Shown: positions 14,457 through 21,616, counted from the first letter of the stretch. The stretch: DNA of 22,282 bases from Gammaproteobacteria bacterium (GCA_028284675.1 JANQRI010000044.1:1-22282); one strand, 5' to 3'. Notes: generated by a model not told the origin, from the sequence alone. Numbers and translations are program-made.

Positions 14457-15290
14457 ATGCGACATACCGAAATTGAATTAGATGCCTTTAACGGCGGTAG
14501 TCCCAGCGGCTACGATGCAAAATATAATTTGCAACTCGATGCCGGGGTGACTTACAAAGAAATCACCGTACACGGCACCAATCTAAATAACGATCAATTG
14601 CGTAGAGTTTCGCTATCGCTAAACGGCGATACACTCTACGACATTACTGGCGCAGTTCTGCGCATGATCCAAGACTATAAGTCTGAACATATCGAAGACA
14701 GTAAATGGGTGATTCCTTTTGCTGATTTTGCGATGACCACACAAGACGGCCAAAACTTAACAAGTCTGGTTACCTTGCCGGGTGAAAACGTCGTCTTGCA
14801 AATCGAAACCGACAAGATGACCTCAAGCCAGCAACATCATGGCGACGTTGCCAGTATTCGCGCCGAGGCTATTTTAGGTGTTACCCAAACTGCGCGTAAC
14901 TGGTTGCCGCGTTTGTATTCGGACGTGTTAAACGGATCGCGTGCCGGTGAGAACCGTTATGCAAATTTTGTTAATCAAAACAAATCGAAAAACCCCGTTC
15001 GTATTCGCCGAGCACATATGCAGGATGAGCATATCGTTAATGTTGAGATTAAACGCAACGGACGCCGATTATTCGATAAAAGCCTCACCGATCAAAACTA
15101 CCACTTACGCCGCTTTGGTAAGCAACCGCAGCAAGGTTGGTATCACTTCGATCCTGTTAAAACCGATTTTGGTTTAGTTGATCCTTTAAACACGTTGGGC
15201 GAAACCTTCGAGATCATCACCACTAAATCACAGGTTGGTGACTTTCTGACTGTGTTCGAAGTGTTGGAAGACTTGAGAACAGGCGCATAA
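14457..15290 (+). CDS. major capsid protein, double-jelly-roll type
   Basis: This 277-residue protein is close in size to the PM2 capsid protein P2 (about 270). The first half alternates short beta strands (YNLQLDAGVTYKEITVHG, RRVSLSLNGDTLYDI, NVVLQIETD). The second half repeats the pattern (PVRIRRAHMQDEHIVNVEIK) and carries FGKQPQQGWYHFDPV near residues 220-234, a turn-strand signature common in double-jelly-roll capsids. No HK97-fold features are seen. It follows the ATPase and the UTR hairpin element and is the first large gene of the late operon. The call rests on pattern and gene order; a structure prediction would settle it. Confidence 0.8.
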   Translation: MRHTEIELDAFNGGSPSGYDAKYNLQLDAGVTYKEITVHGTNLNNDQLRRVSLSLNGDTLYDITGAVLRMIQDYKSEHIEDSKWVIPFADFAMTTQDGQNLTSLVTLPGENVVLQIETDKMTSSQQHHGDVASIRAEAILGVTQTARNWLPRLYSDVLNGSRAGENRYANFVNQNKSKNPVRIRRAHMQDEHIVNVEIKRNGRRLFDKSLTDQNYHLRRFGKQPQQGWYHFDPVKTDFGLVDPLNTLGETFEIITTKSQVGDFLTVFEVLEDLRTGA

Positions 15291-15292
15291 CG

Positions 15293-15565
15293 ATGGCGAG
15301 CTTAAAAGACATACTCAAGCGTGGCGTCGTTAGCGTGTTGGAAGATGAAATCGCCGAGAATGGCCGCGAGCATTCCGAAGGCCCAACCGAGTTGGGTAAT
15401 CCGCAAGTCGTGCCTCAACCGGTGAGGAACTCAGCAAATGCGCAAGGCCAGTCCTTAAACTTTCTGAATTTCTTCTCGCAAAACCAGGGCGTGATTCTTG
15501 CCATCTTTGGTTCCTTGTTGGTGCTTGGCTTAGGTCTTTTCATATTCAAAAGCATTAAGGGGTGA
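15293..15565 (+). CDS. small virion membrane protein
   Basis: This 90-residue protein has a charged N-terminal half (LKDILKRGVVSVLEDEIAEN), a Pro/Asn/Gln linker and a C-terminal membrane helix (GVILAIFGSLLVLGLGLFIF, about 66-85) ending KSIKG. It starts two bases after the capsid stop. The family is not recognised; an internal-membrane or vertex protein is the natural guess. Confidence 0.8.
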   Translation: MASLKDILKRGVVSVLEDEIAENGREHSEGPTELGNPQVVPQPVRNSANAQGQSLNFLNFFSQNQGVILAIFGSLLVLGLGLFIFKSIKG

Positions 15566-15568
15566 GTC

Positions 15569-15721
15569 ATGCCATTACTGTTAATACTTCCATTGGTTGC
15601 AGGCGGCGCGGGTTTTCTTACCGGGGCCAGCACCAGTTCCAAAATCGCCGGCGCATTAAAGATTCTCGGTTTTACCTTGGCGCTGTTCTTTATCGTGCAA
15701 CTTGTTCGTAAAGGCATTTAG
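15569..15721 (+). CDS. 50-residue membrane protein
   Basis: Starting at ATG 15569, three bases after the preceding stop with AAGGGG upstream, it encodes two hydrophobic segments: LLLILPLVAGGAGFLTG and ALKILGFTLALFFIVQLV, separated by ASTSSKIAG, ending RKGI. It is tightly packed in the late operon. It is probably a component of the internal virion membrane, by analogy with PM2 P3/P6-type small proteins. Confidence 0.75.
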   Translation: MPLLLILPLVAGGAGFLTGASTSSKIAGALKILGFTLALFFIVQLVRKGI

Positions 15722-15723
15722 TC

Positions 15724-15927
15724 ATGGCAGGCGTAGCAACAGGCGGTGGCGGGATTTCCGGATCAGGCGGCGCGGCAGGGCCAGCCAGATCAGGCTTAAA
15801 TTCTTCAATTAACTTTGGTGGCAACTCCGGTATTGGTAATAGCAATGGTTTAAATATTCAAACGATTGCAGTGATCGGACTTATCTTAATTGCCGCATTG
15901 ATCTTATTACCCAAGATACTGAAATGA
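15724..15927 (+). CDS. Gly/Ser-rich membrane protein
   Basis: This 67-residue protein has a Gly/Ser/Asn-rich flexible first half (GGGGISGSGGAAGPARSG) and a C-terminal hydrophobic helix (IAVIGLILIAALILLPKIL). It starts two bases after the preceding stop and its own stop overlaps the next start (ATGA). It is a likely virion membrane protein with an exposed flexible arm. Confidence 0.75.
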   Translation: MAGVATGGGGISGSGGAAGPARSGLNSSINFGGNSGIGNSNGLNIQTIAVIGLILIAALILLPKILK

Positions 15928-16301
15928 CCAAGAGCAATATGAAAATCCAGAAGATAACGCACTGGACACTGCAAGCCGAGCAAGGCTTAGGCGAAACACT
16001 AAACGACGATGCTGAGCTGTTAAAGCAGCAGGTTAATTCTGGAATCGCTGAGCTTTGGTGTATTGATAATGAATCCTGGATGATCACCCGCGTAGAAGAT
16101 TTACCCGGTAGAAAACCGGAACTCGTAGTCTGCTGTTACAAAGGCAAAGACCTAAATCAAGTCGGTGATTTGATTCTGGCGCAATCAAAGAAACAAGACT
16201 TTGGCAGCATTCGCTTTCATACCAAGCGCAAAGGCTTGAATCGCTTGCTGAGCAAGTTCAATTTTCAATTTCTTGAATCTATTTATCTATTGAATTTATA
16301 G
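15924..16301 (+). CDS. phage protein, possibly GNAT-fold
   Basis: This is a 125-residue soluble protein whose start overlaps the preceding stop. The order of strands and helices (ELWCIDNESWMITRVE, ELVVCCYKGKDLN, helix VGDLILAQSKKQ, strand SIRFHTKR, then GLNRLLSKFNFQFLESIYLL) resembles degenerate GNAT-like proteins often found in phage structural operons. The acetyl-CoA loop (Q/RxxGxG/A) is not evident, so enzymatic activity is doubtful. Confidence 0.65.
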   Translation: MTKSNMKIQKITHWTLQAEQGLGETLNDDAELLKQQVNSGIAELWCIDNESWMITRVEDLPGRKPELVVCCYKGKDLNQVGDLILAQSKKQDFGSIRFHTKRKGLNRLLSKFNFQFLESIYLLNL

Positions 16302-16309
16302 GTCGCACT

Positions 16310-16849
16310 ATGTCAGGTGGAAAATCCAGATCATCGACCAGCAGCAGCTCCCGCAGCCGTGTTGATAATAGCAATACCCAGATTAATGATAATGAGGGAA
16401 CCGTTCTTAACCTGGATGGTGCCAAGAATAATCGAATCAGTATTGTCGAAACCGATAACGAAGTGGTCGACCGCTCGCTTGATAGTGTCGACGATACAGT
16501 AAACGAGGCTTTTGAGTTCGGCGATAACGCACTTGATGCCGTTGATAACACCGTCGATGAAGCGTTTGATTTTGGCGATACCGCATTAGAAGAATCGTTC
16601 GATTTTGGCCGTGATGCGATTAAGGAAACGCAATCATTTGGCAAGTCAGTTATTGAAGAAGCGCAAGAGTTTGGCACTAACGCGCTAAACGCCGTTAGTA
16701 AAAACACCGCAAGCGCACTCGATAGGGTTTCTGACTTAGTGAGTGAGTCAACCCTGGGCGATGCTGAACGTACACGGCAAATCATTATTGCCGTATTAGC
16801 GGGCGTGACCATTCTTGCTGCGATTGCGTTGCTAACGAGGTTTCGTTAA
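16310..16849 (+). CDS. hendecad-repeat coiled-coil, membrane-anchored virion protein
   Basis: This 179-residue protein has a Ser/Arg/Asn-rich N-terminus (MSGGKSRSSTSSSSRSR), then 11-residue repeats of the form xEAFxFGDxAL (NEAFEFGDNAL, DEAFDFGDTAL, EESFDFGRDAI, KETQSFGKSVI, EEAQEFGTNAL; about residues 64-124). The C-terminal membrane helix is IIIAVLAGVTILAAIALL. An 11-residue period predicts a right-handed coiled-coil rod. Proteins with this layout occur near capsid genes of tailless prophages. It is probably a membrane-bound stalk or fibre. Its last base is the first base of the next start. Confidence 0.78.
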   Translation: MSGGKSRSSTSSSSRSRVDNSNTQINDNEGTVLNLDGAKNNRISIVETDNEVVDRSLDSVDDTVNEAFEFGDNALDAVDNTVDEAFDFGDTALEESFDFGRDAIKETQSFGKSVIEEAQEFGTNALNAVSKNTASALDRVSDLVSESTLGDAERTRQIIIAVLAGVTILAAIALLTRFR

Positions 16850-17679
16850 TGCTGATACAAGAAACCTTGCAACCCGATCAGGAAATCCGTCGTCAGGTGG
16901 ATGGTAAGTTTTTAATTATCGTTAATACTGCCGGTCAGCTTGAAGTTAGAGCGGGCAATAAAATTGCTGTGAATATGGATATTAACGACCGCTTGCATTT
17001 GAAAGATCAGGATAGCGGCAAGATTGAACATTCCATTTCAATTAAGAATATTTCCGGCGGTGTTAATGCGATAGAAATTCTGACTTCGGAATTGCTAATC
17101 GATAAACGCACCTCGGCGGATTTAGCCAATGCCGTTATATCTATCGCGCAAGGTGAGCGGGTCGGCATCGATCCCAATGCCAATATTGTACAAGCGGTAA
17201 TAACAAACGCCATACAAATCGCGGCTAATCAACTAACCGGTATTGACCCTAAAGCCAACACCGTGCAACTTGATCAAGCAATCAACATTGCTGATGATCA
17301 GCTTGTCGGGATTGATCCTATTGCGAACAGCGTGCAAGTCATTAATGCAATCGAGTTAAAAGGCAAACCGAAAGTCGGCATCGACCCAGCGTGTAACCAC
17401 GTCAAAATCAAACAACACCAAACGAAATACAAGCCGCTGGAAAAAATCGAATTTGACGATGACGACGAAAAAATCACCGTCGATGAAAATAGCAAGCGCA
17501 TTAAGTTAATTCTCCGCGCTGGGCTAGAGAATAAAAAACTAGTCTGGCTAAGTGATGATGACGACGAAGGCATTCCGCTAGAACCAGGCGAGCGCATAGA
17601 ACTCAACACCGACAAAAGCGTAACGCTGCGAGGCGACGAGGACGACATTGTATATCTAGCCGAAATGGTGAAGGTATAA
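16849..17679 (+). CDS. repeat-bearing probable spike or vertex protein
   Basis: This 276-residue protein begins with a compact beta-rich segment (LQPDQEIRRQVDGKFLIIVN) reminiscent of small phage decoration or vertex domains. About 104-185 carries four near-regular units ending VGIDPNANIVQ, TGIDPKANTVQ, VGIDPIANSVQ and VGIDPACNHVK, spaced about 23-27 residues. The C-terminal part is very acidic (EFDDDDEKI, LSDDDDEGI). There is no membrane segment. By size, position and repeat architecture it is the best candidate for the receptor-binding spike, the counterpart of PM2 P1; this is inference. Confidence 0.7.
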   Translation: MLIQETLQPDQEIRRQVDGKFLIIVNTAGQLEVRAGNKIAVNMDINDRLHLKDQDSGKIEHSISIKNISGGVNAIEILTSELLIDKRTSADLANAVISIAQGERVGIDPNANIVQAVITNAIQIAANQLTGIDPKANTVQLDQAINIADDQLVGIDPIANSVQVINAIELKGKPKVGIDPACNHVKIKQHQTKYKPLEKIEFDDDDEKITVDENSKRIKLILRAGLENKKLVWLSDDDDEGIPLEPGERIELNTDKSVTLRGDEDDIVYLAEMVKV

Positions 17680-17681
17680 CG

Positions 17682-17783
17682 ATGAGCAAAGCTAAGAAAG
17701 CCGTCATTTTTATTATTACCGCAGTGATTACCGCCATTATCGGAAAATTTATCACTGCATTTCTAGCGGAGCTAATCAAATGA
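17682..17783 (+). CDS. 33-residue membrane peptide
   Basis: ATG 17682 is three bases after the preceding stop. After a basic start (MSKAKK) it has a single hydrophobic helix (AVIFIITAVITAIIGKF). Its stop overlaps the start of the transglycosylase gene (ATGA), so translation is coupled. It could be a virion membrane protein or a holin helper. Confidence 0.7.
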   Translation: MSKAKKAVIFIITAVITAIIGKFITAFLAELIK

Positions 17784-18241
17784 GAGTGATCATTTTTACC
17801 ATTGTGATTACTTCGCTGTTATTTGCCATTTATCGCGCATCGCTGCCGCGTGGCATACGTAATAACAATCCAGGCAATATCAAACTCACCTCAATTCAAT
17901 GGCAAGGAATGCAACAGGTTCAAAACGATAAAACCTTCGTGCAATTTATTCATCCGCGTTATGGCTTTCGGGCAATGACACGCATATTGCGAAACTATCA
18001 AAAACGCGGAGTTGATACCGTTCGCCAGATTGTCAGCACCTATGCGCCTAAGGACGAAAACGATACCGAAGCTTATATCAACTTTATCGCCAATGAGTTG
18101 CGTGTGCAGCCAGACGAATTTATCAATATTGAAAAACGCTTATTCGATTTACTAAAAGCCATACACGCTTTCGAGAATGGGAGCCTGTGGCAAAACTTTT
18201 ACGATGACCAGGTAATCCTGGAAGGAGTGCAGTTAGCATGA
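17780..18241 (+). CDS. virion-associated lytic transglycosylase-like protein
   Basis: This 153-residue protein has an N-terminal membrane anchor (VIIFTIVITSLLFAIY) and then RGIRNNNPGNIK (about 26-37), the signature of phage peptidoglycan-degrading structural proteins. WQGMQ, FVQFIHPRYGFRAM and YAPKDENDTEAYI follow and are typical of the same family. It probably opens the cell wall during entry or lysis. It lies directly before the holin gene, with an ATGA overlap, supporting the lysis module. Confidence 0.85.
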   Translation: MRVIIFTIVITSLLFAIYRASLPRGIRNNNPGNIKLTSIQWQGMQQVQNDKTFVQFIHPRYGFRAMTRILRNYQKRGVDTVRQIVSTYAPKDENDTEAYINFIANELRVQPDEFINIEKRLFDLLKAIHAFENGSLWQNFYDDQVILEGVQLA

Positions 18242-18555
18242 AATTTTTAAAATCACTATTTACCGGTGGCGGTGCTATTAATAAAGGTCTGGATATTATT
18301 GATCAAATGGTTACCGATAAAGATAAAGCCGCCGAGCTGAAAGCCGCGTTTTATCTGCAGGAACTGCAAACACCGACAATCCCAATAGTTGATGCAATTC
18401 ATAAAATGGGTCGCCAAACCTTGGCCGTGCTACAGATGGCCCTATACTTTTATATAGTCACCAAGTATGGGGCCGATGCCATTACTCCGGAGCTGGTAGC
18501 CGGTGTCTCCGGTGCAGCCAGCATTTACACTCTGGTTAAAGGTAAAGGCAAATGA
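18238..18555 (+). CDS. holin (3-TM, GTA-type)
   Basis: This 105-residue protein has an amphipathic N-terminus with DQMVTDKDKAAELKAAF, then hydrophobic stretches (TLAVLQMALYFYIVTKYG, and ELVAGVSGAASIYTLV), matching the 3-TM/GTA holin family by pattern. It should form the inner-membrane lesion at lysis. It overlaps the transglycosylase and the next small gene by ATGA at both ends. Confidence 0.8.
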   Translation: MKFLKSLFTGGGAINKGLDIIDQMVTDKDKAAELKAAFYLQELQTPTIPIVDAIHKMGRQTLAVLQMALYFYIVTKYGADAITPELVAGVSGAASIYTLVKGKGK

Positions 18556-18704
18556 ATATTGAGATAATCAACATTATCGACCTGCTTTTGACCAATGGGC
18601 TGATAATTTGGCTTGCTTTACGCATGGTCAAGCGGGTTGATGATATTGACGACAAGGTTGGCAAACATGAAACGAGAATCACTGTTTTAGAAAAAAGGCA
18701 TTAA
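18552..18704 (+). CDS. 50-residue membrane-coiled-coil protein of the lysis module
   Basis: It starts in the ATGA overlap with the holin stop. Residues 1-25 form a membrane helix (LLLTNGLIIWLALRMV); residues 27-50 are a charged coiled coil (RVDDIDDKVGKHETRITVLE). The layout matches XhlA/spanin-like helper proteins that accompany holins. It is the last gene of the late operon; its stop is 17 bases from the stop of the convergent gene, and I see no terminator between them. Confidence 0.75.
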   Translation: MNIEIINIIDLLLTNGLIIWLALRMVKRVDDIDDKVGKHETRITVLEKRH

Positions 18705-18721
18705 CCGAGAGTTATGCTTTC

Positions 18722-19888
18722 TTACTTATCAGTTACGGAGGAACCAGTCATTGCTGGTTTACATCCATCTGGAAAATTCTGCAGTGACATGCTCGGATAC
18801 TTAGGCACTTTTACAGGGCGAGGAGCCACAGCTAATGCGAATGGATATGAATCTGCATAAGGCTCTTTGCATTCTTTTTCGTTTACCCCAATTAAGCCAG
18901 ATATGCTTAAGCTTTCCAAAACCGAATTATATTTAACATTAGAAATGTGTATTGTTCCGGTTGCGTTTTGCCTTTTACCAAAGCTTAGAGAAACAAGAAT
19001 TTGATTCTCAAAATTTACTTGATTTAAAACACTCTTCAATTTTTTAGATGGCAATGAATGTGCAATCCACGAGTTCATAACTTCAGCTTTGGACACAAAG
19101 GCGGATGCTTTGCTTTTATTAGGGCCATTAGCTCCAACGTAAAGCTGAGTAAAATCCGCATCTGGATCAGGCTCGTATTTCTGAGCAAACTCACATTCTT
19201 TGGGTTGAGTTGTAGGTGGTGAAGCATTGCCAGTCGCTTTATTCATGCGGGATCTGATCAGGCTCATCTGTTTGTCTAGTTCGCTTCCGGATTTAATGGC
19301 ACCTGGATTTTTCTTTCTTAGTTCATCCAATTCCTTGCTCGCTGCATAGTATTCATCATTGCGAACTAAGCCAGAGTACCAATTCAATTTATCTATTCGA
19401 ATAGCTCTCTGGCAATCAATCATTTGATTATATTTTTTTGTATTTATATTGGGTTTGTACTTCCATCCCGGGTCATAATTATCTTTTAACTTAGGTTTCC
19501 AATTCTGCAGCTCGCTAAAGAGCTTTTCGCTGGTTTTAGTATCACGGTAAATTTCATCATAACCTGATCCACCAGCTTGATAATAAAGTACACCGTATAA
19601 CTCACCGATCTTAATTTCTTCTTCGTCCGATGCAGGTTTTAACATTCCCATATCAGTCATCGCCCTAATCTGCCCGAGTAAAAGAAGCAGAGTAACGTGA
19701 TATTGGTCATTGGCTTTTCCACATTCACCGGCACCTTGCCATAACTCATGCGCATTTAATAAATGTGAGTTGTCTATTGCGTCTTTACATGCGGGTGATT
19801 CGTCATCTGTAGAAGCATAGGCAGTGGACTGAATTGCCAAGCTCATAAGACAAATTACTGAAAGTTTTAGCATCACATTAAAAGCCAA
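18722..19888 (-). CDS. exported protein of unknown function (right-end cargo)
   Basis: This protein of about 389 residues has a Sec signal peptide (MLKLSVICLMSLAIQSTAYA, cleavage after AYA likely). TTG 19888 is chosen because GGAG lies six bases upstream; ATG 19873 lacks a ribosome site and is the alternative. The N-terminal two-thirds are helical and Cys-containing (ACKDAIDNSH, GAGECGKAND, MIDCQRAI), and the last about 140 residues are beta-rich, faintly like PrcB-type domains (low confidence). It is convergent with the late operon and AT-richer than it, a usual place for lysogenic-conversion genes. A periplasmic role is inferred. Confidence 0.75.
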   Translation of the reverse strand: MAFNVMLKLSVICLMSLAIQSTAYASTDDESPACKDAIDNSHLLNAHELWQGAGECGKANDQYHVTLLLLLGQIRAMTDMGMLKPASDEEEIKIGELYGVLYYQAGGSGYDEIYRDTKTSEKLFSELQNWKPKLKDNYDPGWKYKPNINTKKYNQMIDCQRAIRIDKLNWYSGLVRNDEYYAASKELDELRKKNPGAIKSGSELDKQMSLIRSRMNKATGNASPPTTQPKECEFAQKYEPDPDADFTQLYVGANGPNKSKASAFVSKAEVMNSWIAHSLPSKKLKSVLNQVNFENQILVSLSFGKRQNATGTIHISNVKYNSVLESLSISGLIGVNEKECKEPYADSYPFALAVAPRPVKVPKYPSMSLQNFPDGCKPAMTGSSVTDK

Positions 19889-19923
19889 GATTTTCTCCAA
19901 AGAAGAGTGAGTTCAGTATGATT

Positions 19924-20274
19924 CTATTCATCGGTTGGGTTTATTTTCAACCACATTTCTTCGAAAGCAGCTTTGTCTATAAGGTCGACTTCTTCTTTCG
20001 AAAGCGTATTATTGCTATCTGTCCATAGCCCAAAGTTTCTATCGTTGGGTGCAGAAAAAAGTGGTGTATCGTTTTCTCCAACACCAATTTCTCTTTGAGG
20101 GACGCCTTCATCATCAAGTTCCAGCAGCCATTTTTCAACTTTAGGGTAAAGTTTTTCATTATCCAAATTAGCCCGAGGAATGAAAAATAAGATTGCCTTG
20201 ATAACTCGAACCTTCCAGTCATTCATGTCCTTTTCAGACCATCCGGTCGCTAGGGTTGTGTAACCGTAGTACAT
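19924..20274 (-). CDS. unknown protein at the right end of the prophage
   Basis: This 116-residue soluble protein from ATG 20274 (MYYGYTTLATGWSEKDMNDW) is not recognised; an in-frame TTG at 20319 would add 15 basic residues. Neither start has a good ribosome site. It is helical and acidic and ends TFEEMWLKINPTDE-like, without motifs. It lies 35 bases upstream of the exported-protein gene on the same strand, so the two may be cotranscribed. Bases 20320-20498 contain only integrase arm repeats and AT-rich sequence. Confidence 0.65.
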   Translation of the reverse strand: MYYGYTTLATGWSEKDMNDWKVRVIKAILFFIPRANLDNEKLYPKVEKWLLELDDEGVPQREIGVGENDTPLFSAPNDRNFGLWTDSNNTLSKEEVDLIDKAAFEEMWLKINPTDE

Positions 20275-20383
20275 GCTTTGATGATGCCTAGATTTATGTG
20301 ATAAGTATTTTTTGCCCAATTGGGCGATACTAACCGAGATTGAATGGAATAGTCGAGAATTGAGCTAGCCAAAATTACTAAAA

Positions 20384-20404
20384 AAGTGTCAACAAAGCGT
20401 CAAC
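20384..20404 (+). other. right integrase arm-type repeats
   Basis: AAGTGTCAAC (20384-20393) and AAGCGTCAAC (20395-20404) are spaced 11 bp apart, matching the pair at 6802-6822. Confidence 0.7.
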
Positions 20405-20498
20405 GCAACTGTGAAAATCCGGGTTTTTGTGAGTTTTTGGGTTTTATAAGTTATTGATTTTATTGGTATTGAGTAATACAGAGTTGCTCATTTAGAAT

Positions 20499-20543
20499 TT
20501 TGTAATCCGCCGGTCGGGGGTTCGAATCCTCTCGCCAGCTCCA
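20499..20543 (+). other. attR: 3' half of a tRNA-Thr(UGU)-like gene
   Basis: This has the same 45-nt layout as attL: TTTGTAA loop, T-arm GGGGG/CCTCT around TTCGAAT, acceptor strand CGCCAGC, T discriminator and CCA. Most of its seven differences from attL keep the T-arm and acceptor pairing possible. The upstream bases are AT-rich phage sequence and no 5' half is present. Confidence 0.85.
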
Positions 20544-20617
20544 AATTTTTTCTTAAAAATTAGATAATTACAAACCTTCCGAACATCAGGCACAACTATC
20601 AGTGTGCCAATATTGTG

Positions 20618-21616
20618 CTATTCGCCTACAGGCTCCGCCAGACGATCTGCATACACCTTCAAATGCTCCGCCGATAAATGCGCATAGCGCTGCACCATCT
20701 CCGGTCCGGACCAACCGCCGAGCTCCTGCAACACATGCAACGGCGTACCACGTTGAATATGCCAACTCGCCCAAGTATGCCGCAAATCATGCCAACGAAA
20801 ATTCTCAATCCCAACCTGCTTTAACACTCGCCGCCAGGTGTGATTATTCCCATTGCGCACTTTGTTGCCCCGGTACGAAAACACAAACTCAGGATGTTGA
20901 CCGAGTTGTCGTTCCACGACTGCCAATGCATTCGCGTTCAACGGTACCGGAATCGCTTTGCGCGCCTTAGCCTGATCCGGATGCATCCACGCACACTGCC
21001 TGACCAGATCCACCTGTGACCACTGTAAATCGGTCACATTGCGTTCGCGTAAACCGGTAGCCAACGTAAAGCGCACCATCTCCGCGAGATACTCCGGTAA
21101 TGCGTCCAACAAACGATCCGCTTCCTGCGGAGTCAACCAACGCACTCGCTTTTTCGGTTCTGGCAGCAAGCGCACATGCGGCGCTTTATCCAACCATTCC
21201 CAATCGCGTTCCGCACATCGCAGAATGCAGCGAACCGTTGCCAACAACCGATTCGTTGTTGCCGGGCTGGAACCGCGTTCCAAGCGAACCTGCGTGATTT
21301 CATCGATCAAAGCCCGATCGATTTCATCCAGATACCGATCAAACAAAAACGGATGCAACCAACGCAAGCGGTACTTATCGTCGCACAACGTGACTTTGGT
21401 ACCTTCTTTCTCTCGTAACCAGCGCTCCACCGCATCCTGCCATTTGCGTCTGGGTTTCTCACCTAGCTTCGCAACCCGCCAAAGCTTCGACTTTAACTGC
21501 GCTTCGAATTCCTGCGCCTGTCGCTTATTGGCAGTTTGAGTAGAGCGGCGTACTTGCTGGCCGTTGGGGGCCGTAAATCGGACCCACCAAATGTTACCGC
21601 GTTTAAAGAGTGACAT
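20618..21616 (-). CDS. int: tyrosine recombinase / integrase of the second element
   Basis: This is a 332-residue site-specific recombinase. The N-terminus MSLFKRGNIWWVRFTAPNG is an arm-binding domain and the middle has a SAM-like core-binding fold (PATTNRLLATVRCILRCAE). The catalytic residues are visible: Arg in ATGLRERNV, His/Arg in WHDLRHTWASWH, Trp in GGWSGPEM and Tyr in QRYAHL. ATG 21616 follows AAGGAGGTG, a strong ribosome site. It is clearly different from the integrase at 6829 and has no close relation in sequence beyond the motifs, yet both sit next to the same type of tRNA fragment. The first 124 bases overlap the helix-turn-helix gene in another frame. Confidence 0.93.
   Translation of the reverse strand: MSLFKRGNIWWVRFTAPNGQQVRRSTQTANKRQAQEFEAQLKSKLWRVAKLGEKPRRKWQDAVERWLREKEGTKVTLCDDKYRLRWLHPFLFDRYLDEIDRALIDEITQVRLERGSSPATTNRLLATVRCILRCAERDWEWLDKAPHVRLLPEPKKRVRWLTPQEADRLLDALPEYLAEMVRFTLATGLRERNVTDLQWSQVDLVRQCAWMHPDQAKARKAIPVPLNANALAVVERQLGQHPEFVFSYRGNKVRNGNNHTWRRVLKQVGIENFRWHDLRHTWASWHIQRGTPLHVLQELGGWSGPEMVQRYAHLSAEHLKVYADRLAEPVGE

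Larger units (their letters stand above)
6692..20543. mobile_element. integrated tailless double-jelly-roll prophage (corticovirus-like)
   Basis: The limits are two 45-nt tRNA-3'-half repeats (6692-6736 and 20499-20543) with arm-type repeats inside both ends. The content is an integrase, a CI-type repressor with a divergent small regulator, a zinc-ribbon protein, a packaging ATPase, a capsid protein of double-jelly-roll type, several one-span membrane proteins, a transglycosylase and a holin. Terminase, portal and tail genes are absent, which excludes a tailed phage. ATPase followed by capsid and many small membrane proteins is known from Corticoviridae and related prophages in Gammaproteobacteria. 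Cargo genes lie at 8483-9826, 9990-11567 and 18722-20319. No Rep, DNA polymerase or helicase is recognisable. Confidence 0.85.

Noticed and set aside
16279..16812. Leftward 177-codon Ser-rich frame
   Set aside because: It is an antisense reflection of the acidic coiled-coil repeats of the 16310 gene.
21039..21539. Rightward 166-codon frame
   Set aside because: It is antisense to the integrase, which has all catalytic motifs.
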